Below, piece by piece: positions 27,808 to 37,309 of a stretch of DNA of 64,000 nt. The position numbers were made by a program, and so were the translations under genes. The stretch spans positions 85,108 through 149,107 of the forward strand of contig NZ_CAUQJB010000008.1 of NCBI RefSeq assembly GCF_963518325.1, written 5' to 3'. Positions within the stretch are counted from its first letter, which is position 1, and every line of letters begins with the position of its first letter. The notes beneath the pieces are model-generated. The model made no database searches. It was not told the origin of the DNA and worked only from the letters and a program-made list of their open reading frames with translations. The DNA comes from Vagococcus_D sp963518325 (GTDB taxonomy: Bacteria > Bacillota > Bacilli > Lactobacillales > Vagococcaceae).

Positions 27808-28359
27808 TTAAAGGGTAATTTCAAAGTAATGGAGATTAAAATGGTAATAAAAATAAGAAATCCTACAATAATCTATTCTAATACTTTGTTTTCCTTGTTT
27901 ATCATAAATTATAATAGTTTTTTCAATATTTCCACTAGAACCAAGTTTATTGAATTCTATTTTACTATTTGGAACTCCGTCCATGGAAGAATAATTCTTT
28001 TTATAGTACTCTTCTGGTAAAAATGGCTCACTAGCAAAATCACTAGGTCTTGTGACAGAATCACTCATAAACGTATCTGCCATTTTTTTTACCATACGGG
28101 CACCATAAGCTTGCCCAAAGGCCTCCATCACTGGCGTAACCATTCCTGCATATAGAAACTTATTTTTTTCAACTGCTGTTAATTTTTTTCCAGCGTGCGG
28201 ATGAATTCCTTTACTCGCACATAAGATATACTTTTGATAAACTGTGTTTAAATCATCTGTCTTCTTGACAAGAATCTCTTCAGCTGGAATATCACCGACC
28301 TTCATGCCTCTAAGCATGCCTAAATTCAATTTACCATCTTTAAACATTTGATGGCACAT
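27808..28359 (-). pseudogene. Tail of a polymorphic-toxin-like protein
   Basis: The frame of 183 codons starts at an internal Met with no ribosome binding site, and its coding sequence continues a few codons upstream (ISVAKS) before it fails. Motifs such as HPHAGKKLTAVEKNKFLYAG and AFGQAYGARMVKKMADTF belong to no family I can name, but the organisation (toxin tail among other toxin tails and immunity genes) fits a secreted polymorphic toxin, perhaps of the LXG type VII group. The C-terminal 50 residues could be the toxic domain or a frameshifted end. I treat it as a broken gene. Confidence 0.45.
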
Positions 28360-28530
28360 ACTCTTCGCAACACTAATGTTATATAGTATAATAAATAATA
28401 AGATAGTGGTTATCGAAGGATATTAATTTTTCGTAATATGCAACATCAATTTGTATGAGAATATCTAGAAAGGAATATCTGGAAGAGGTTGATACAAACG
28501 TTAGCCAACCAACAACAGATATAGGCGAAT

Positions 28531-28740
28531 ATGAAAAAAAAAAATAAATACAGATTTGAAGTAAAATTAGGTTTCTTTGTATTAGTACTGTTTGGGCTTT
28601 CACACACATTAGTTATGGCTTCGGAAATCGTAAGAGGATTTTTAGCTACCTTATCTATTGCGTTAATCGTAATTGGATTCTTATCTGATAATAGTTATGA
28701 GCAATTAAAAAAAAAGAAAAAAAAGATTTTAACGAACTAA
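28531..28740 (+). CDS. Small putative membrane protein
   Basis: A 69-residue frame with a basic N-terminus, two hydrophobic segments (about residues 12-30 and 37-54) and a poly-Lys tail, consistent with a two-pass membrane peptide. The ribosome binding site is weak (AGGCGA) and there is no neighbour to support a function, so it may be spurious. Confidence 0.4.
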   Translation: MKKKNKYRFEVKLGFFVLVLFGLSHTLVMASEIVRGFLATLSIALIVIGFLSDNSYEQLKKKKKKILTN

Positions 28741-29109
28741 AAGTACTTTTAATATTTCATTTTTCGTGATTTGATGTGACAACGAATATGAAAAACGCAA
28801 TACCGTCTTAATGTAACTCAGAGTATTGTTAACATTCGTATGATTTTAGAAAAATCACGTTGTGAAATTATTTTCGTTATATAGATAGCCACTATCAAAA
28901 TTAATTCTGTAAGTGGACAATAGTTTCTTCTCAACACCATGTGTGGTACCGGAAACTCAAATTTATTGCGATTGTGTATCTGTTCAGCTCTATTATGTTA
29001 CTTTATAGGTACTTTCTTCAGATATCCCGTCACTCTCAGTGTGCTCAATGGAGCAAATGATTGCTGATTTATCTTTCTAGGATAAACGCATCAATTTCCA
29101 GCAACCGGA

Positions 29110-29123
29110 TGAAAACGTTTCCA
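29110..29123. promoter_or_regulatory. Orphan cre-like site
   Basis: TGAAAACGTTTCCA fits the CcpA cre consensus TGNAANCGNTNNCA at every fixed position, but no promoter or gene is seen next to it, so it may be a relic. Confidence 0.35.
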
Positions 29124-29225
29124 TTCCATGCGAAGTAGATTAGAAAATTGATTTCTTACCATGCCCCCTCTAGTCTGATTATTTCGGAGAATTGAGCCAT
29201 CATTTCGGGAATCGTGGGCCACGAA

Positions 29226-29263
29226 AAAGAGTTGGTCTACTTCTAAATCAACTCTTTCTTTTT
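29226..29263 (+). terminator. Terminator-like hairpin in the decayed region
   Basis: AAAGAGTTG and CAACTCTTT form a 9-bp stem followed by CTTTTT. The gene it once served is gone. Confidence 0.55.
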
Positions 29264-29305
29264 ATCTAGCTCTCATCGAATGCTCTCCTTCAATTAAAAT
29301 ACATG

Positions 29306-29520
29306 GATCATTTATTAAATTAATTGATAGCTCATCAAATCGTTCAATTTCCTTATTCTCAGTTCTTACTCTTGTCACCAACTTAACAGATGACGTTATA
29401 TCAAACTCCTTAATAATCCTCAGTTGCCCTTTTCATTTAATTTCCCCGTCTATATCAATATCAGTACTGCCTTCATCTTTTTTCTGATAGCTCTTCCTAA
29501 CTCCTAACATTATCATGAAT
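29306..29520 (-). repeat. Decayed copy of the immunity/toxin junction found at 32397-32610
   Basis: The block contains ATTGATAGCTCATCAAATCG and following sequence identical over about 60 bp to the start of the 188-residue immunity gene, then diverges with small deletions through the end of the neighbouring toxin tail. It has lost its start context and reading frame, so it is a pseudogene copy produced by duplication. Confidence 0.75.
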
Positions 29521-29709
29521 ATGATAAGAACCATCTTTATAACCCTTCCACAGCTCTGGCTAAAAATACCCAGCATGCGCTCAACTTATCGTTTTTAACC
29601 GCACTCTTTAGCCTTTTGTATATCGAATTTAATTGATTACGCTGAGACTTGTTTCTATTTTTTATGCAATTAGGAATTTCTTCGTATTAACTATTAGCAG
29701 CTTTATTAG

Positions 29710-30357
29710 CTAATTATGGATGACTAATTCCTCTATTAATTGGGTGATTGTCTTTTTAAAATCATAATTGTTAAAATAGTCAACGATTATGTTTTGCACA
29801 AACTCATTGTCAATTGTTTCATCACTAATATACTTCAAAAATAAATCATAAACTTCTTGATTTTGATATTTTGATAGCAGTATACATATAGGCAATAATA
29901 ATTCTGGATCTGCCTCATATTTAGTTAGAAAATAGTCTGCCAATAGTTTGGCTGACTTATCGGTCATTTTGTTTTCTATTGCTTTAATAAATATAATTTT
30001 CTCATCACAAGAATAGATTTCTGATGTAATTAATTTAATTAGTTCTTCTGTGTTCAAATCCTCTTCAAGTATATTTAATTGGCTACTAGCCACACCATCT
30101 CTCGCTTCTTTATCATCATTATAATAGTCCTCTAAAAAAGTTGGATAGTCAACTAACTCATAAATCAAAGAATTTATATCCTTAACATATGAACTAATAT
30201 TGCTTTTGTATACTTGAAAATCTTGAATCTCATATATTGATAATCCACTAAAGTCATCAACTATTCTAATATCATCATCTTTTTTTATAATAACTGGATA
30301 GAATTTATTAATAGTTATATCTCTATTTTTTTTGTTAGAAATTGCTTTTACAATCAT
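29710..30357 (-). CDS. Putative immunity protein
   Basis: The 215-residue soluble, acidic protein lies directly after a toxin-tail frame (one base between them), the typical arrangement of a polymorphic toxin and its cytoplasmic immunity protein. The C-terminal half (YDLFLKYISDETIDNEFVQN) has a helical, HEAT-like repeat appearance. No catalytic motif is seen. It may now be an orphan immunity gene, since the toxin upstream is cut by an IS66 remnant. Confidence 0.55.
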   Translation of the reverse strand: MIVKAISNKKNRDITINKFYPVIIKKDDDIRIVDDFSGLSIYEIQDFQVYKSNISSYVKDINSLIYELVDYPTFLEDYYNDDKEARDGVASSQLNILEEDLNTEELIKLITSEIYSCDEKIIFIKAIENKMTDKSAKLLADYFLTKYEADPELLLPICILLSKYQNQEVYDLFLKYISDETIDNEFVQNIIVDYFNNYDFKKTITQLIEELVIHN

Positions 30358-30358
30358 A

Positions 30359-30679
30359 TTATCTAACCCCCTTTGGTATAAAATTATTATCCAAGTCTAT
30401 TATCCAAAAATTATCAGTGAGTCCATTCCTGATTTTTAGATCTTTAGGGATTGGTACTTTCATTTTCACATCATAAAAACTTATTTCACCAGTTTTTAGA
30501 TTTTGATAATAATGAACTTTTCCTTTCCCCATCAGTGTTTCATAACTATATGTGGACTCCATTTTTGCCCAGGCTGACATTGAACTTCCATTTTTAGTAA
30601 GTTCGGAAATCACCTTAGAGTCTTTCAAATCGGAGACTGATATAATTGGTTTGGAGTTTTCAAGTATATCACCTTTCAT
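30359..30679 (-). pseudogene. C-terminal toxin fragment cut by IS66
   Basis: The 106-codon frame begins only 17 bp from the left end of the IS66 element and has no normal upstream part. It ends one base before the immunity gene. The sequence (SAWAKMESTYSYETLMGKGK) reads like the C-terminal domain of a secreted toxin. The 5' part was removed by the insertion or by a later deletion, because it is not found on the other side of the element. Confidence 0.55.
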
Positions 30680-30780
30680 TTATAGGCGATCTTTAGTAGG
30701 CGTCAAATAGAATGACGGCTATTGTGAACCAGCTGTCTATCATATACTAGCATTATCAACTATATGAAAGGCGGTTTCAA

Positions 30781-30969
30781 GTGGATATTGTATCGGTACA
30801 CTTAACCCAAGGCACCAAACCAGGTCAACCAAGCTCACAAACAGCTCAGACTCAGACTCAAAAGAATCCGTTAGTTTGTCGGATTCGCCTTGAGAAAAAT
30901 CGGGATGTTCAATTTTTTCAAGGGGCAGATCCCAAGTTGATTCAAGCTGTTTTAAGGGGGTTAGCTTAG
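30781..30969 (+). pseudogene. IS66 orfA (TnpA) remnant
   Basis: Sixty codons ending in PKLIQAVLRGLA match the C-terminal end of the first IS66 protein. The normal N-terminal part and start are missing. It ends at the tnpB start (TAGATG). Confidence 0.65.
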
Positions 30970-31326
30970 ATGTTAGTGGATTTCTCAAAAGTAGATCATA
31001 CTTATCTTGTTTGCGGCTTCACTGATTTACGCAAAGGAATTGATAGCTCAGCCAGTCTTGTTCATTCTCATTATCAGCTTGATTTATATGACAATGCCGT
31101 GTTTCTATTTTGTGGCCGCCGAACGGATCGGTTTAAGGCCTTGCATTTTGATGGTGAAGGCTTTTGGCTTCTCTACAAACGATATGATGGTGGAAAACTT
31201 AAATGGCCTCGTTCTAGAGAGGAGGTCACCGAACTGTCTCCCAAACAACTCGACTGGTTGTTTAACGGATTTTCAATTGATCAACAGCCAAGAATCCAGT
31301 CATCAAACCCACGAACTTTAATGTAA
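30970..31326 (+). CDS. tnpB: IS66 accessory protein TnpB (Orf2), intact
   Basis: The 118-residue protein carries the IS66 Orf2 hallmarks: CGFTDLRKGIDS near residue 17, VFLFCGRRTDRFKALHFDGEGF and a terminal YKRYDGGKLKWP. Its role in IS66 transposition is required but unclear. This is not the RNA-guided TnpB of IS200/IS605 elements. A hairpin with a T-run follows at 31328-31371. Confidence 0.9.
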   Translation: MLVDFSKVDHTYLVCGFTDLRKGIDSSASLVHSHYQLDLYDNAVFLFCGRRTDRFKALHFDGEGFWLLYKRYDGGKLKWPRSREEVTELSPKQLDWLFNGFSIDQQPRIQSSNPRTLM

Positions 31327-31327
31327 A

Positions 31328-31371
31328 AAAAAGCTCAAAACGTTGTTTTCATCACGTTTGGGCTTTTTTTA
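31328..31371 (+). terminator. Terminator after IS66 tnpB
   Basis: AAAAAAGCTCAAA and TTTGGGCTTTTTTT pair around a loop, followed by a T-run. It separates tnpB from the transposase gene remnant. Confidence 0.65.
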
Positions 31372-31424
31372 CATGTGCATAAATAGTACAATAAAAATAG
31401 AATAATCAGAGAGAGGTGACCGTC

Positions 31425-31647
31425 ATGGATGAGTTAGAACAGCTACGCCAATCAAACAAAGAGATACTCAATCAATTGGGCATCGCTCTTAGCCAAAATA
31501 AAGAATTTATCGCTGAGATTAAGCGCTTATAAGTATTTGAAGTACCTCTTTGAATGTCTCCCTCAGTTGCCTATCCATCAACAACCAGAATTAGTTGAGG
31601 CGTTACTGCCGTGGCAGCCTCAGGTTCAGTCTGCCCTAATTAAATAG
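31425..31647 (+). pseudogene. IS66 transposase (TnpC) remnant, both ends joined
   Basis: The ATG at 31425 begins MDELEQLRQSNKEILNQL, the coiled N-terminus of the IS66 transposase, but stops after 28 codons. The following bases encode the C-terminal end of the same protein (CLPQLPIHQQPELVEALLPW) in another frame. About 1.4 kb of the gene has been deleted. Confidence 0.75.
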
Positions 31648-31944
31648 GCCTAATCATGATTCTTATCCCAAGAATACCTTGATTAGGTCTATTTGTCATA
31701 CCGTCATTCTATTTGAGGCTTACATATAATCCATCATTGACAGATTACATCTCTGTTTGTTTCTCTATTAATCATCTATGAGTGTTATTTTTTCAAATTG
31801 GCTACAAATACCGTTGTTGCCGCTTGGACAACCTTACCAAATAAACAGTAGCTTTTACTAGTTGAGAAACCATGACGATTCCTTTCTAAGCCTCGACAGC
31901 TTAATCTATTCACTATCCGAAAGATATTAAAACTTATTGTCACC

Positions 31945-32511
31945 TCAAATAGCCAAAGTTTTTAAAGTATCAGAAAGTTCAAGTAACAATTTCTTTCCCT
32001 CGTTTTTACTGAAAGTAATGATTTCTAATTGGGCATAATTTTCAATAAAATAATCAAACGTTTGAAAGGTCGTTTTCTCAGGTTCTTCAATCTCTTCCCA
32101 TAAATACTGGGGGCTAATCTCTAAGTAGATTGTTTCATCTACGCAATATATCCAAGTTGAATTCCTTATATTGCGCGAGGCAGACCACAATAAATAATCA
32201 TCAGTTAAATCCTCTTCGTTAGCATCTAGCTCCTCATTCATTAAACGATGAAAATAGCAACTCCACTCGTAACCAATTCCATGAGGAAACAACTCAGGTG
32301 ATAGCGTAAGCTCTCCATTTATCGCACGCTTAACCTGATTGCTCAGCGCTTGGTAACCTTCGATAGCAAAATCCTCAAAAACGAGATATTCTTTTTGATC
32401 ATTTATTACCTTAATTGATAGCTCATCAAATCGTTCAATTTCCTTATTCTCAGTTCTTACTCTTGTCACCAATTTAAAAGATGGAGTTACATCAAACTCT
32501 TTAATAACCAT
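31945..32511 (-). CDS. Putative immunity protein for the adjacent toxin tail
   Basis: The 188-residue soluble, acidic protein starts with an ATG that overlaps the toxin-tail stop (TAATG). Gene order and overlap are those of a type VII polymorphic toxin followed by its immunity protein. Sequence features include the acidic and aromatic-rich centre (EWSCYFHRLMNEE) and no catalytic motif. A decayed copy of its first 35 codons lies at 29306-29400, so the pair was duplicated. Family not recognised. Confidence 0.6.
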   Translation of the reverse strand: MVIKEFDVTPSFKLVTRVRTENKEIERFDELSIKVINDQKEYLVFEDFAIEGYQALSNQVKRAINGELTLSPELFPHGIGYEWSCYFHRLMNEELDANEEDLTDDYLLWSASRNIRNSTWIYCVDETIYLEISPQYLWEEIEEPEKTTFQTFDYFIENYAQLEIITFSKNEGKKLLLELSDTLKTLAI

Positions 32512-32610
32512 TATTTTATTTTCCCCTTTTTATTTACTTTCCCTGTTTTAATCAGTACTGCCTTCATTTTTTCTGATAGTTCTTCCCAACTCCTAACATG
32601 ACCATGAAAT
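32397..32610 (-). repeat. Immunity/toxin junction, intact copy of the 29306-29520 repeat
   Basis: It shares about 60 bp of identity with the left copy, including the segment GATAGCTCATCAAATCGTTC, and weaker similarity across the end of the toxin tail. This copy still encodes the start of a functional-looking immunity gene. Confidence 0.7.
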
Positions 32611-32966
32611 TGCCCCGTTACGGTTTTATCCAATACAACAAATTCCCCTTCACTGACCGCGACTCTTCTATCAGTTGTAGCCTCCTTCAACGGTACCGAA
32701 TTATCTAATGCATCTTGGCCATTTTTAGGTTTTTTACTTTTGGTAGAGTTTCCTTTACTACTATGATAAGAAGCATCTTCATAAATCCCATTTGGATTCT
32801 TATGCCCATTCCCACCACTTCCTAAACTTTTCATAGCACTGACTAGAACCAAACCTGAATGCGCCCAGATTGCCCCAGTCGTAGCCAATGAACTTGGCAA
32901 TGCTACCACACTCGCTCCACCAGTTACAGGAGCTGCTAGCAATGAAATCCCAGTACTTCCTGCCAA
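32511..32966 (-). pseudogene. C-terminal part of a polymorphic (LXG-like) toxin
   Basis: The 151-codon frame opens with a glycine/alanine-rich hydrophobic stretch and continues through a Ser/Gly/Lys-rich linker to a short C-terminal domain (VLDKTVTGQFHGHVRSWEELSEKMK). Real LXG proteins are 400-600 residues long, so the N-terminal secretion part is missing and the start here is not a true one. Upstream sequence to 33100 is out of frame. It precedes an intact immunity gene. Confidence 0.55.
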
Positions 32967-34093
32967 CCATGTGGTACAGGCATCATCAAATACTATCTAG
33001 CAACGCTCAAAACATGGACGTCATCATGATTATAGACGGTTAAAACATTACCCCTCTGCTAATCACAGGTATTTCCCGAAGAACTATTTCATCTGAAGTA
33101 TTCTGTTATGTATTAATAATATCGAAAAACAACTATTTTGTAGCCCCCCTATTCAAACCATGTTTATTTTAAAAGCCAATTTGGATTCATTTTAAACGGC
33201 TGGCCCACCATTTATCTTGGATGTTCCATTCCAATCTCATCCATCATATCTTCTCGAAAATAATCTAAATTCTAGATCCTTAACTAGTAATCAGTATCAT
33301 CTAAATAAAAGGTTGAACGCTCTATCACCACCTAACCAATCAATTAAAAAAACTAACCGAATGAGCGGTTTCATATAGTAAAAACTGCGGCCTTAACAGT
33401 TGCTTATTTCTCCATGTAACGTTGGTAATCAAGCTTTTAAGATAATACGACTCTCTTTTTTTGCCTATAATCTCTTTGGATTCACCCGTTTACTAGTAAT
33501 AAGTGATTTTAATAATCACATTATGTCACTATCCACGAGATAGTCTAATCCGCCAGACCAAGGAGCTGTCTTTAAACAATACATCCTATAAAAAGGCCGT
33601 TCCACAGTCATTAACTAGTAACCCTTCACCCATAGATTTAGCTATTTTTATGATTTCCCCTTGACAAGCAAACGTTTTCATTATATACTCATTAAAAGAT
33701 GAAATTTAGTTTTTTTTAAGAATATTATTAATACTGGATAAAATAACTACTTTTTTGTTGTCGTTTGCCTACCTATTATCAACCTAAAAAGTACGTAAAC
33801 GCTCAGACGACATAGGTTTAATAACAAATAATTATTTGCAAAAACCTCATAAACAGCATATTAATAGTAATTTAAAAACTATTTAAATAACGATTTTTGT
33901 AATTTTTACGTAAACGCCGCGTTTACATCATCGACAATGAAAAATAATAATTTTAACGCATCTTCAAAAAAAATAAATAAACATAACAGGTTCCTCAATT
34001 TATACTTAGGTTTAAATTTTTTATAGCCTCAAGTATGCTCTCTTGAAACCATATGACACAGAAATTATTTTGTGTCATTGCTTAGTCGATTAA
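32967..34093. other. Gene-free stretch with an orphan promoter
   Basis: No frame is supported over 1.1 kb. The stretch contains an excellent plus-strand promoter with a cre site (33661-33689) followed by an AT-rich leader-like sequence without a gene. The motif TACGTAAACGC occurs twice (about 33790 and 33905). It looks like the 5' end of a deleted operon. Confidence 0.5.
33661..33689 (+). promoter_or_regulatory. Near-consensus promoter with overlapping cre site
   Basis: TTGACA at 33661-33666 and TATACT at 33684-33689 are 17 bp apart. The spacer holds AGCAAACGTTTTCA (33667-33680), which on the minus strand fits the CcpA cre consensus except the last base. Repression by carbon catabolite control is expected, but no gene follows. 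Confidence 0.6.
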
Positions 34094-34133
34094 AATAAAG
34101 CATCTTTCCTAATTTTAGGAGAGGTGCTTTATT
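34094..34133. terminator. Hairpin with arms AATAAAGCA / TGCTTTATT
   Basis: The stem extends inward through TCCT and AGGA. It lies at the left end of the 106-bp repeat and could terminate transcription in either direction. Confidence 0.6.
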
Positions 34134-34230
34134 GTTTAATCTAATCAAATCCCCAGGCAATTCGAACCAAACTACATTCACTATCAGTCACTAAATTGAC
34201 TTGCTTTGCCCTCTTCTCCTGGTATTTCAT
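34125..34230. repeat. 106-bp direct repeat, left copy, flanking the RiPP cluster
   Basis: The sequence from TGCTTTATTGTTTAATCTAA to CTCCTGGTATTTCAT recurs at 53356-53462 with only a handful of substitutions and one inserted base. On the minus strand it encodes the end of a protein (VNLVTDSECSLVRIAWGFD followed by a stop). The two copies stand about 19 kb apart and bracket the whole radical-SAM cluster, so they may mark a duplication or an insertion by recombination. Confidence 0.85.
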
Positions 34231-34740
34231 AATCTTAAGATCCCAGCCGGAGCTACTTTATTCAAACTATTTTGAGTTTTTTCGTTTTAGGTGCACTTGT
34301 AAGTTCACCGTCTACATTTGATAGGTCCCACCAAATGTAGACGATACTTTTACTTGACTATTGGTTGTGCCATCAAAGACATAATGGTTGACGACAACCT
34401 GTTAGCTAAAGGCAATCCTCATCTGTAATTTTATCACTCTCATCTGACACATTCCCTTTAATTTCAATTTTTGTTGCCTTTTCATTTGTGTGTTGACTGG
34501 TAACGACTAATTCTTGTGAACAGTTAGCAATTCACCCTTATGAATTGTTTGCCCTGCCACACGCCATTCTTTTTTGACAGAGACATTAGTTTCAGCCTGA
34601 CTAATATCATTACTTTTCATCATTAGAGCGATTAAAAGCTTCAATAGCTTAGTCTTCCAGAACTCTTGCAAACTAAAGAGAACGAAAAAATGATTCAACA
34701 TAGATCCAAGAGGTAACAGGATGGAACCTCCCTGCGCCCT
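34231..34740 (-). pseudogene. Decayed surface-protein-like gene
   Basis: On the minus strand several short frames read as protein, for example EWRVAGQTIHKGELLTVHKN at about 34510-34570, followed by pieces rich in Thr, Lys and Asp. These are interrupted by stops and frame changes, and the last part runs into the repeat at 34125-34230. It resembles the remains of a secreted, repeat-containing cell-surface protein. No start is visible. Confidence 0.4.
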
Positions 34741-34783
34741 TTACTCTCTGATTAAGTAAAAAATATCAACCACCTATGGATTC

Positions 34784-37309
34784 TTATATGTCATATTTTT
34801 CAATCCTTTTAATTGGGCTGACTCGAATGATATTAAAATACGAAACCAAAGATACTCCTAGAGTCACCAAAATGAGAATCGGTGAAATAATCAATAGTGG
34901 GTCAATCACCAGACGATACGTTGCTGACCACTGTCCTTCGATATAACGTTTAACCACCGTACTAATCAGTAAAAAACTGAGAAAAAAAGATAAAATCAGT
35001 GTAACCACTGAATAACAGAGCCCCTCAATCAGAAATAGCGTGCGCATTTGCTTGTTTGTCATACCAAGGCTCTGCATAATCCCAAACTCTTTACGACGTG
35101 CTGTAGCTGAGGTAATCACTGTATTGACCAAGTTAAGCATGCCAATGCTAAAAATAACTATACTTAATAATGTTTGAACGAGCATCATTGCCGAAGTCTC
35201 TCTCTTATATCTTGACGCCAGCGTTCGAGCTGATGTAACGGTCACTTCATCATTACGATGTTCATTGAAATAACTCTCAATCGTTTTTTCTCCTAATTCA
35301 TTCACATTGAGATATAATTTTCTGATTTCCTTATTTGGATAAAGACGCTCAAATTCGTGATAAGGAATAAAAAAAGAGAGAGAAAATTCTGCCTGTTTAC
35401 TTCTTCTTGCTTCACTAATCGTCACTGGCGCCTCTACTATTGCCATCACTTCAAATTCTTTCCCCTGTATGATTACTTTCTCTCCCACCTGATAGGTAGG
35501 TTGCTTAGGATTCGCTGGATCATAGACACCTTGAGCAATGACATAGTTTCCTTTGTTAAACTTCTCTTCATTCCAACTGCCCTGTAATAAGCCTTCTTTG
35601 GTGACCAGATTTTCCGATACAATTCCATCAATCCCATAAATAATCTCCATACATTTTCCTGTTTCAACCATTCTTTGATAACCTTCAGTCCAATTTTCAT
35701 TGGAAGACATTTGACTGAGAATTGCCCCGGCATTTCCTTCGTAGTAGTTCTTTAGCTGTTTCATGAGAGTCTCTGGTAATCTTTCTTGAACTTCTTGAGT
35801 CATCAATCGCCCTTTTTTAGTTACGCCCTGTAACTGCTCAATTTCAGTCACCAGAGACTCTGGGAGCACCATCTTATGAGAGTCATTGATCCTCTTATCT
35901 TCTACAAAAGATGTATCCGCAATACTATAATCACTAATGGCGAACTCGTTTTGATATTTATCCATATCAAAACTTTTATCAATCGCGTATACACAACTTA
36001 GCATCACCAATCCCATCACCATAAACCCAATAGATATGATGGTTCGCATTTTATTTCTAGATAAACTCAATAAGCTCAACTGGAAGAGTAAAGGTAGACC
36101 TGGCCACTTTTTTTCGCTCTTATGACTAAATCCATAACTTTCATCTTCATTCAACAATTCAGTTGTAGAAACTTTTCCAGCCGTTCTGGCAGGGATAATA
36201 CTTGAAAGAACAATGACTAAGAATATCAGTAGCACCGTGATTAAACTATCTCCCCACTTAATACTAGTACTCCCTCCGGAAAAATAGCTATTCAAGATTC
36301 GATTGACAAACGAGCCACCAAATCCCCCACCAATTATGAGGCCAATTAACATCCCAATAAGCCCAATGATCAGTGCCTGAAAGAACACAACACTATAAAT
36401 TTGATAGGCGCCTGCTCCTAATGTTTTCATTCTACCAAATAGCTTAATCTCATGTTTAATTGAAATCTGCATCACATTTAACAAGATTAACCCACCACAA
36501 AATAAAATAATTATGATAGCTACATAATATAAGCGATTCTCTTTAGTTAAATAGTGAAGCGTGTCTGGGTCGTAGACCCAGTTTACTCGATATTGTCTTT
36601 CCTCCAATTTCAACTGGCTAATTACTTTTTGAGAGGCATCAGCGCTCGTTTTATCATCTGGAAATAAGACCGCAGCACGGTAAATAGAAGCTTTGTCACT
36701 TTTCATACTGCCAGAGGCCAACCAAATTCCCGATTTTTCTTGCGCGGATCCTGTCCAATACCCCACTAAGGTCAATTTTTCTTCCTGAAACATGTCCTTT
36801 GTCTTAAATTTATAGACGATTGTTTCGCCAATTCGAACCGGAACACCCATCTCTCGTAAAGTTTCAGCGCTTACTACTACTTCATTCCGTTTAACCGGTG
36901 CCTCTCCATAATCAGGAGTTAAAAAGTTTTCTTTCGTGTAAAGTTGATCCATTTCAATCAAATTAACTTGTTGGCTGTGTTCATTCACTTCAATCGTACT
37001 TGCCTTCGACTGACTTATGCCAATTTTTGTCCCCTTCACTACGTTCTTCGCTGATTTTACCTGCTGAAGAGTCAAATCATTGATAATTAAGTGAGCACTC
37101 GTACCTGCTTGTTTTTTAAAGTTATCTTGCCAACTTAGTGTAATATTTGAGGTCATTACCAGCAGTAGGAGTGTAAAGAGTGTCATGATTGACACTGTTA
37201 AAATCATAATAAAATTTCTTAGTTTATTCACTTTGATACTTCTGAATGCAAATCTTCTCAGGACTCGAAAATGTATTTGTCTTTCAGTTATTTTTTTTTC
37301 TTTTTTCAT
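34784..37309 (-). CDS. ABC transporter permease with two FtsX domains, likely immunity/export
   Basis: The 841-residue membrane protein has one N-terminal TM helix, a large extracellular domain, three TM helices around 260-375, a fourth near 415, a second extracellular domain and three C-terminal helices, which is the MacB/FtsX-duplicated layout of lantibiotic-type permeases. It overlaps the ATPase gene by 26 bp. As the last gene of the metK-protease-precursor operon it most likely pumps the mature peptide out of the membrane (self-immunity) or exports it. FtsX permeases with large outside loops do not usually transport leader-bearing peptides through a channel, so immunity is favoured. No truncation is seen. 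Confidence 0.85.
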   Translation of the reverse strand: MKKEKKITERQIHFRVLRRFAFRSIKVNKLRNFIMILTVSIMTLFTLLLLVMTSNITLSWQDNFKKQAGTSAHLIINDLTLQQVKSAKNVVKGTKIGISQSKASTIEVNEHSQQVNLIEMDQLYTKENFLTPDYGEAPVKRNEVVVSAETLREMGVPVRIGETIVYKFKTKDMFQEEKLTLVGYWTGSAQEKSGIWLASGSMKSDKASIYRAAVLFPDDKTSADASQKVISQLKLEERQYRVNWVYDPDTLHYLTKENRLYYVAIIIILFCGGLILLNVMQISIKHEIKLFGRMKTLGAGAYQIYSVVFFQALIIGLIGMLIGLIIGGGFGGSFVNRILNSYFSGGSTSIKWGDSLITVLLIFLVIVLSSIIPARTAGKVSTTELLNEDESYGFSHKSEKKWPGLPLLFQLSLLSLSRNKMRTIISIGFMVMGLVMLSCVYAIDKSFDMDKYQNEFAISDYSIADTSFVEDKRINDSHKMVLPESLVTEIEQLQGVTKKGRLMTQEVQERLPETLMKQLKNYYEGNAGAILSQMSSNENWTEGYQRMVETGKCMEIIYGIDGIVSENLVTKEGLLQGSWNEEKFNKGNYVIAQGVYDPANPKQPTYQVGEKVIIQGKEFEVMAIVEAPVTISEARRSKQAEFSLSFFIPYHEFERLYPNKEIRKLYLNVNELGEKTIESYFNEHRNDEVTVTSARTLASRYKRETSAMMLVQTLLSIVIFSIGMLNLVNTVITSATARRKEFGIMQSLGMTNKQMRTLFLIEGLCYSVVTLILSFFLSFLLISTVVKRYIEGQWSATYRLVIDPLLIISPILILVTLGVSLVSYFNIIRVSPIKRIEKYDI

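Larger units (their letters stand above)
28741..29709. other. Gene-free stretch with decayed toxin/immunity sequence
   Basis: No frame is supported over nearly 1 kb. It contains a perfect cre-consensus sequence without a gene, a terminator-like hairpin, and a decayed copy of an immunity gene start that recurs at 32397-32610. It looks like a region where insertions and deletions have removed genes. Confidence 0.55.
30696..31723 (+). mobile_element. IS66-family element, internally deleted
   Basis: The 1028-bp element is bounded by 23-bp terminal inverted repeats at 30696-30718 and 31701-31723 that share TCAAATAGAATGACGG and differ at only two positions in the outer part. Inside are a C-terminal piece of the first orf, an intact tnpB, and only the ends of the large transposase gene. 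No 8-bp target duplication is visible (GATCTTTA against ATATAATC), so flanking DNA has been rearranged since insertion. It cannot move by itself. Confidence 0.88.

Noticed and set aside
28379..28609. Minus-strand 76-codon hydrophobic frame
   Set aside because: Very AT-rich, no ribosome binding site, and antisense to the small membrane-protein frame; probably chance.
30970..31326. TnpB as a possible RNA-guided nuclease
   Set aside because: The sequence is the small IS66 Orf2 accessory protein; it lacks RuvC motifs and is unrelated to IS200/IS605 TnpB.
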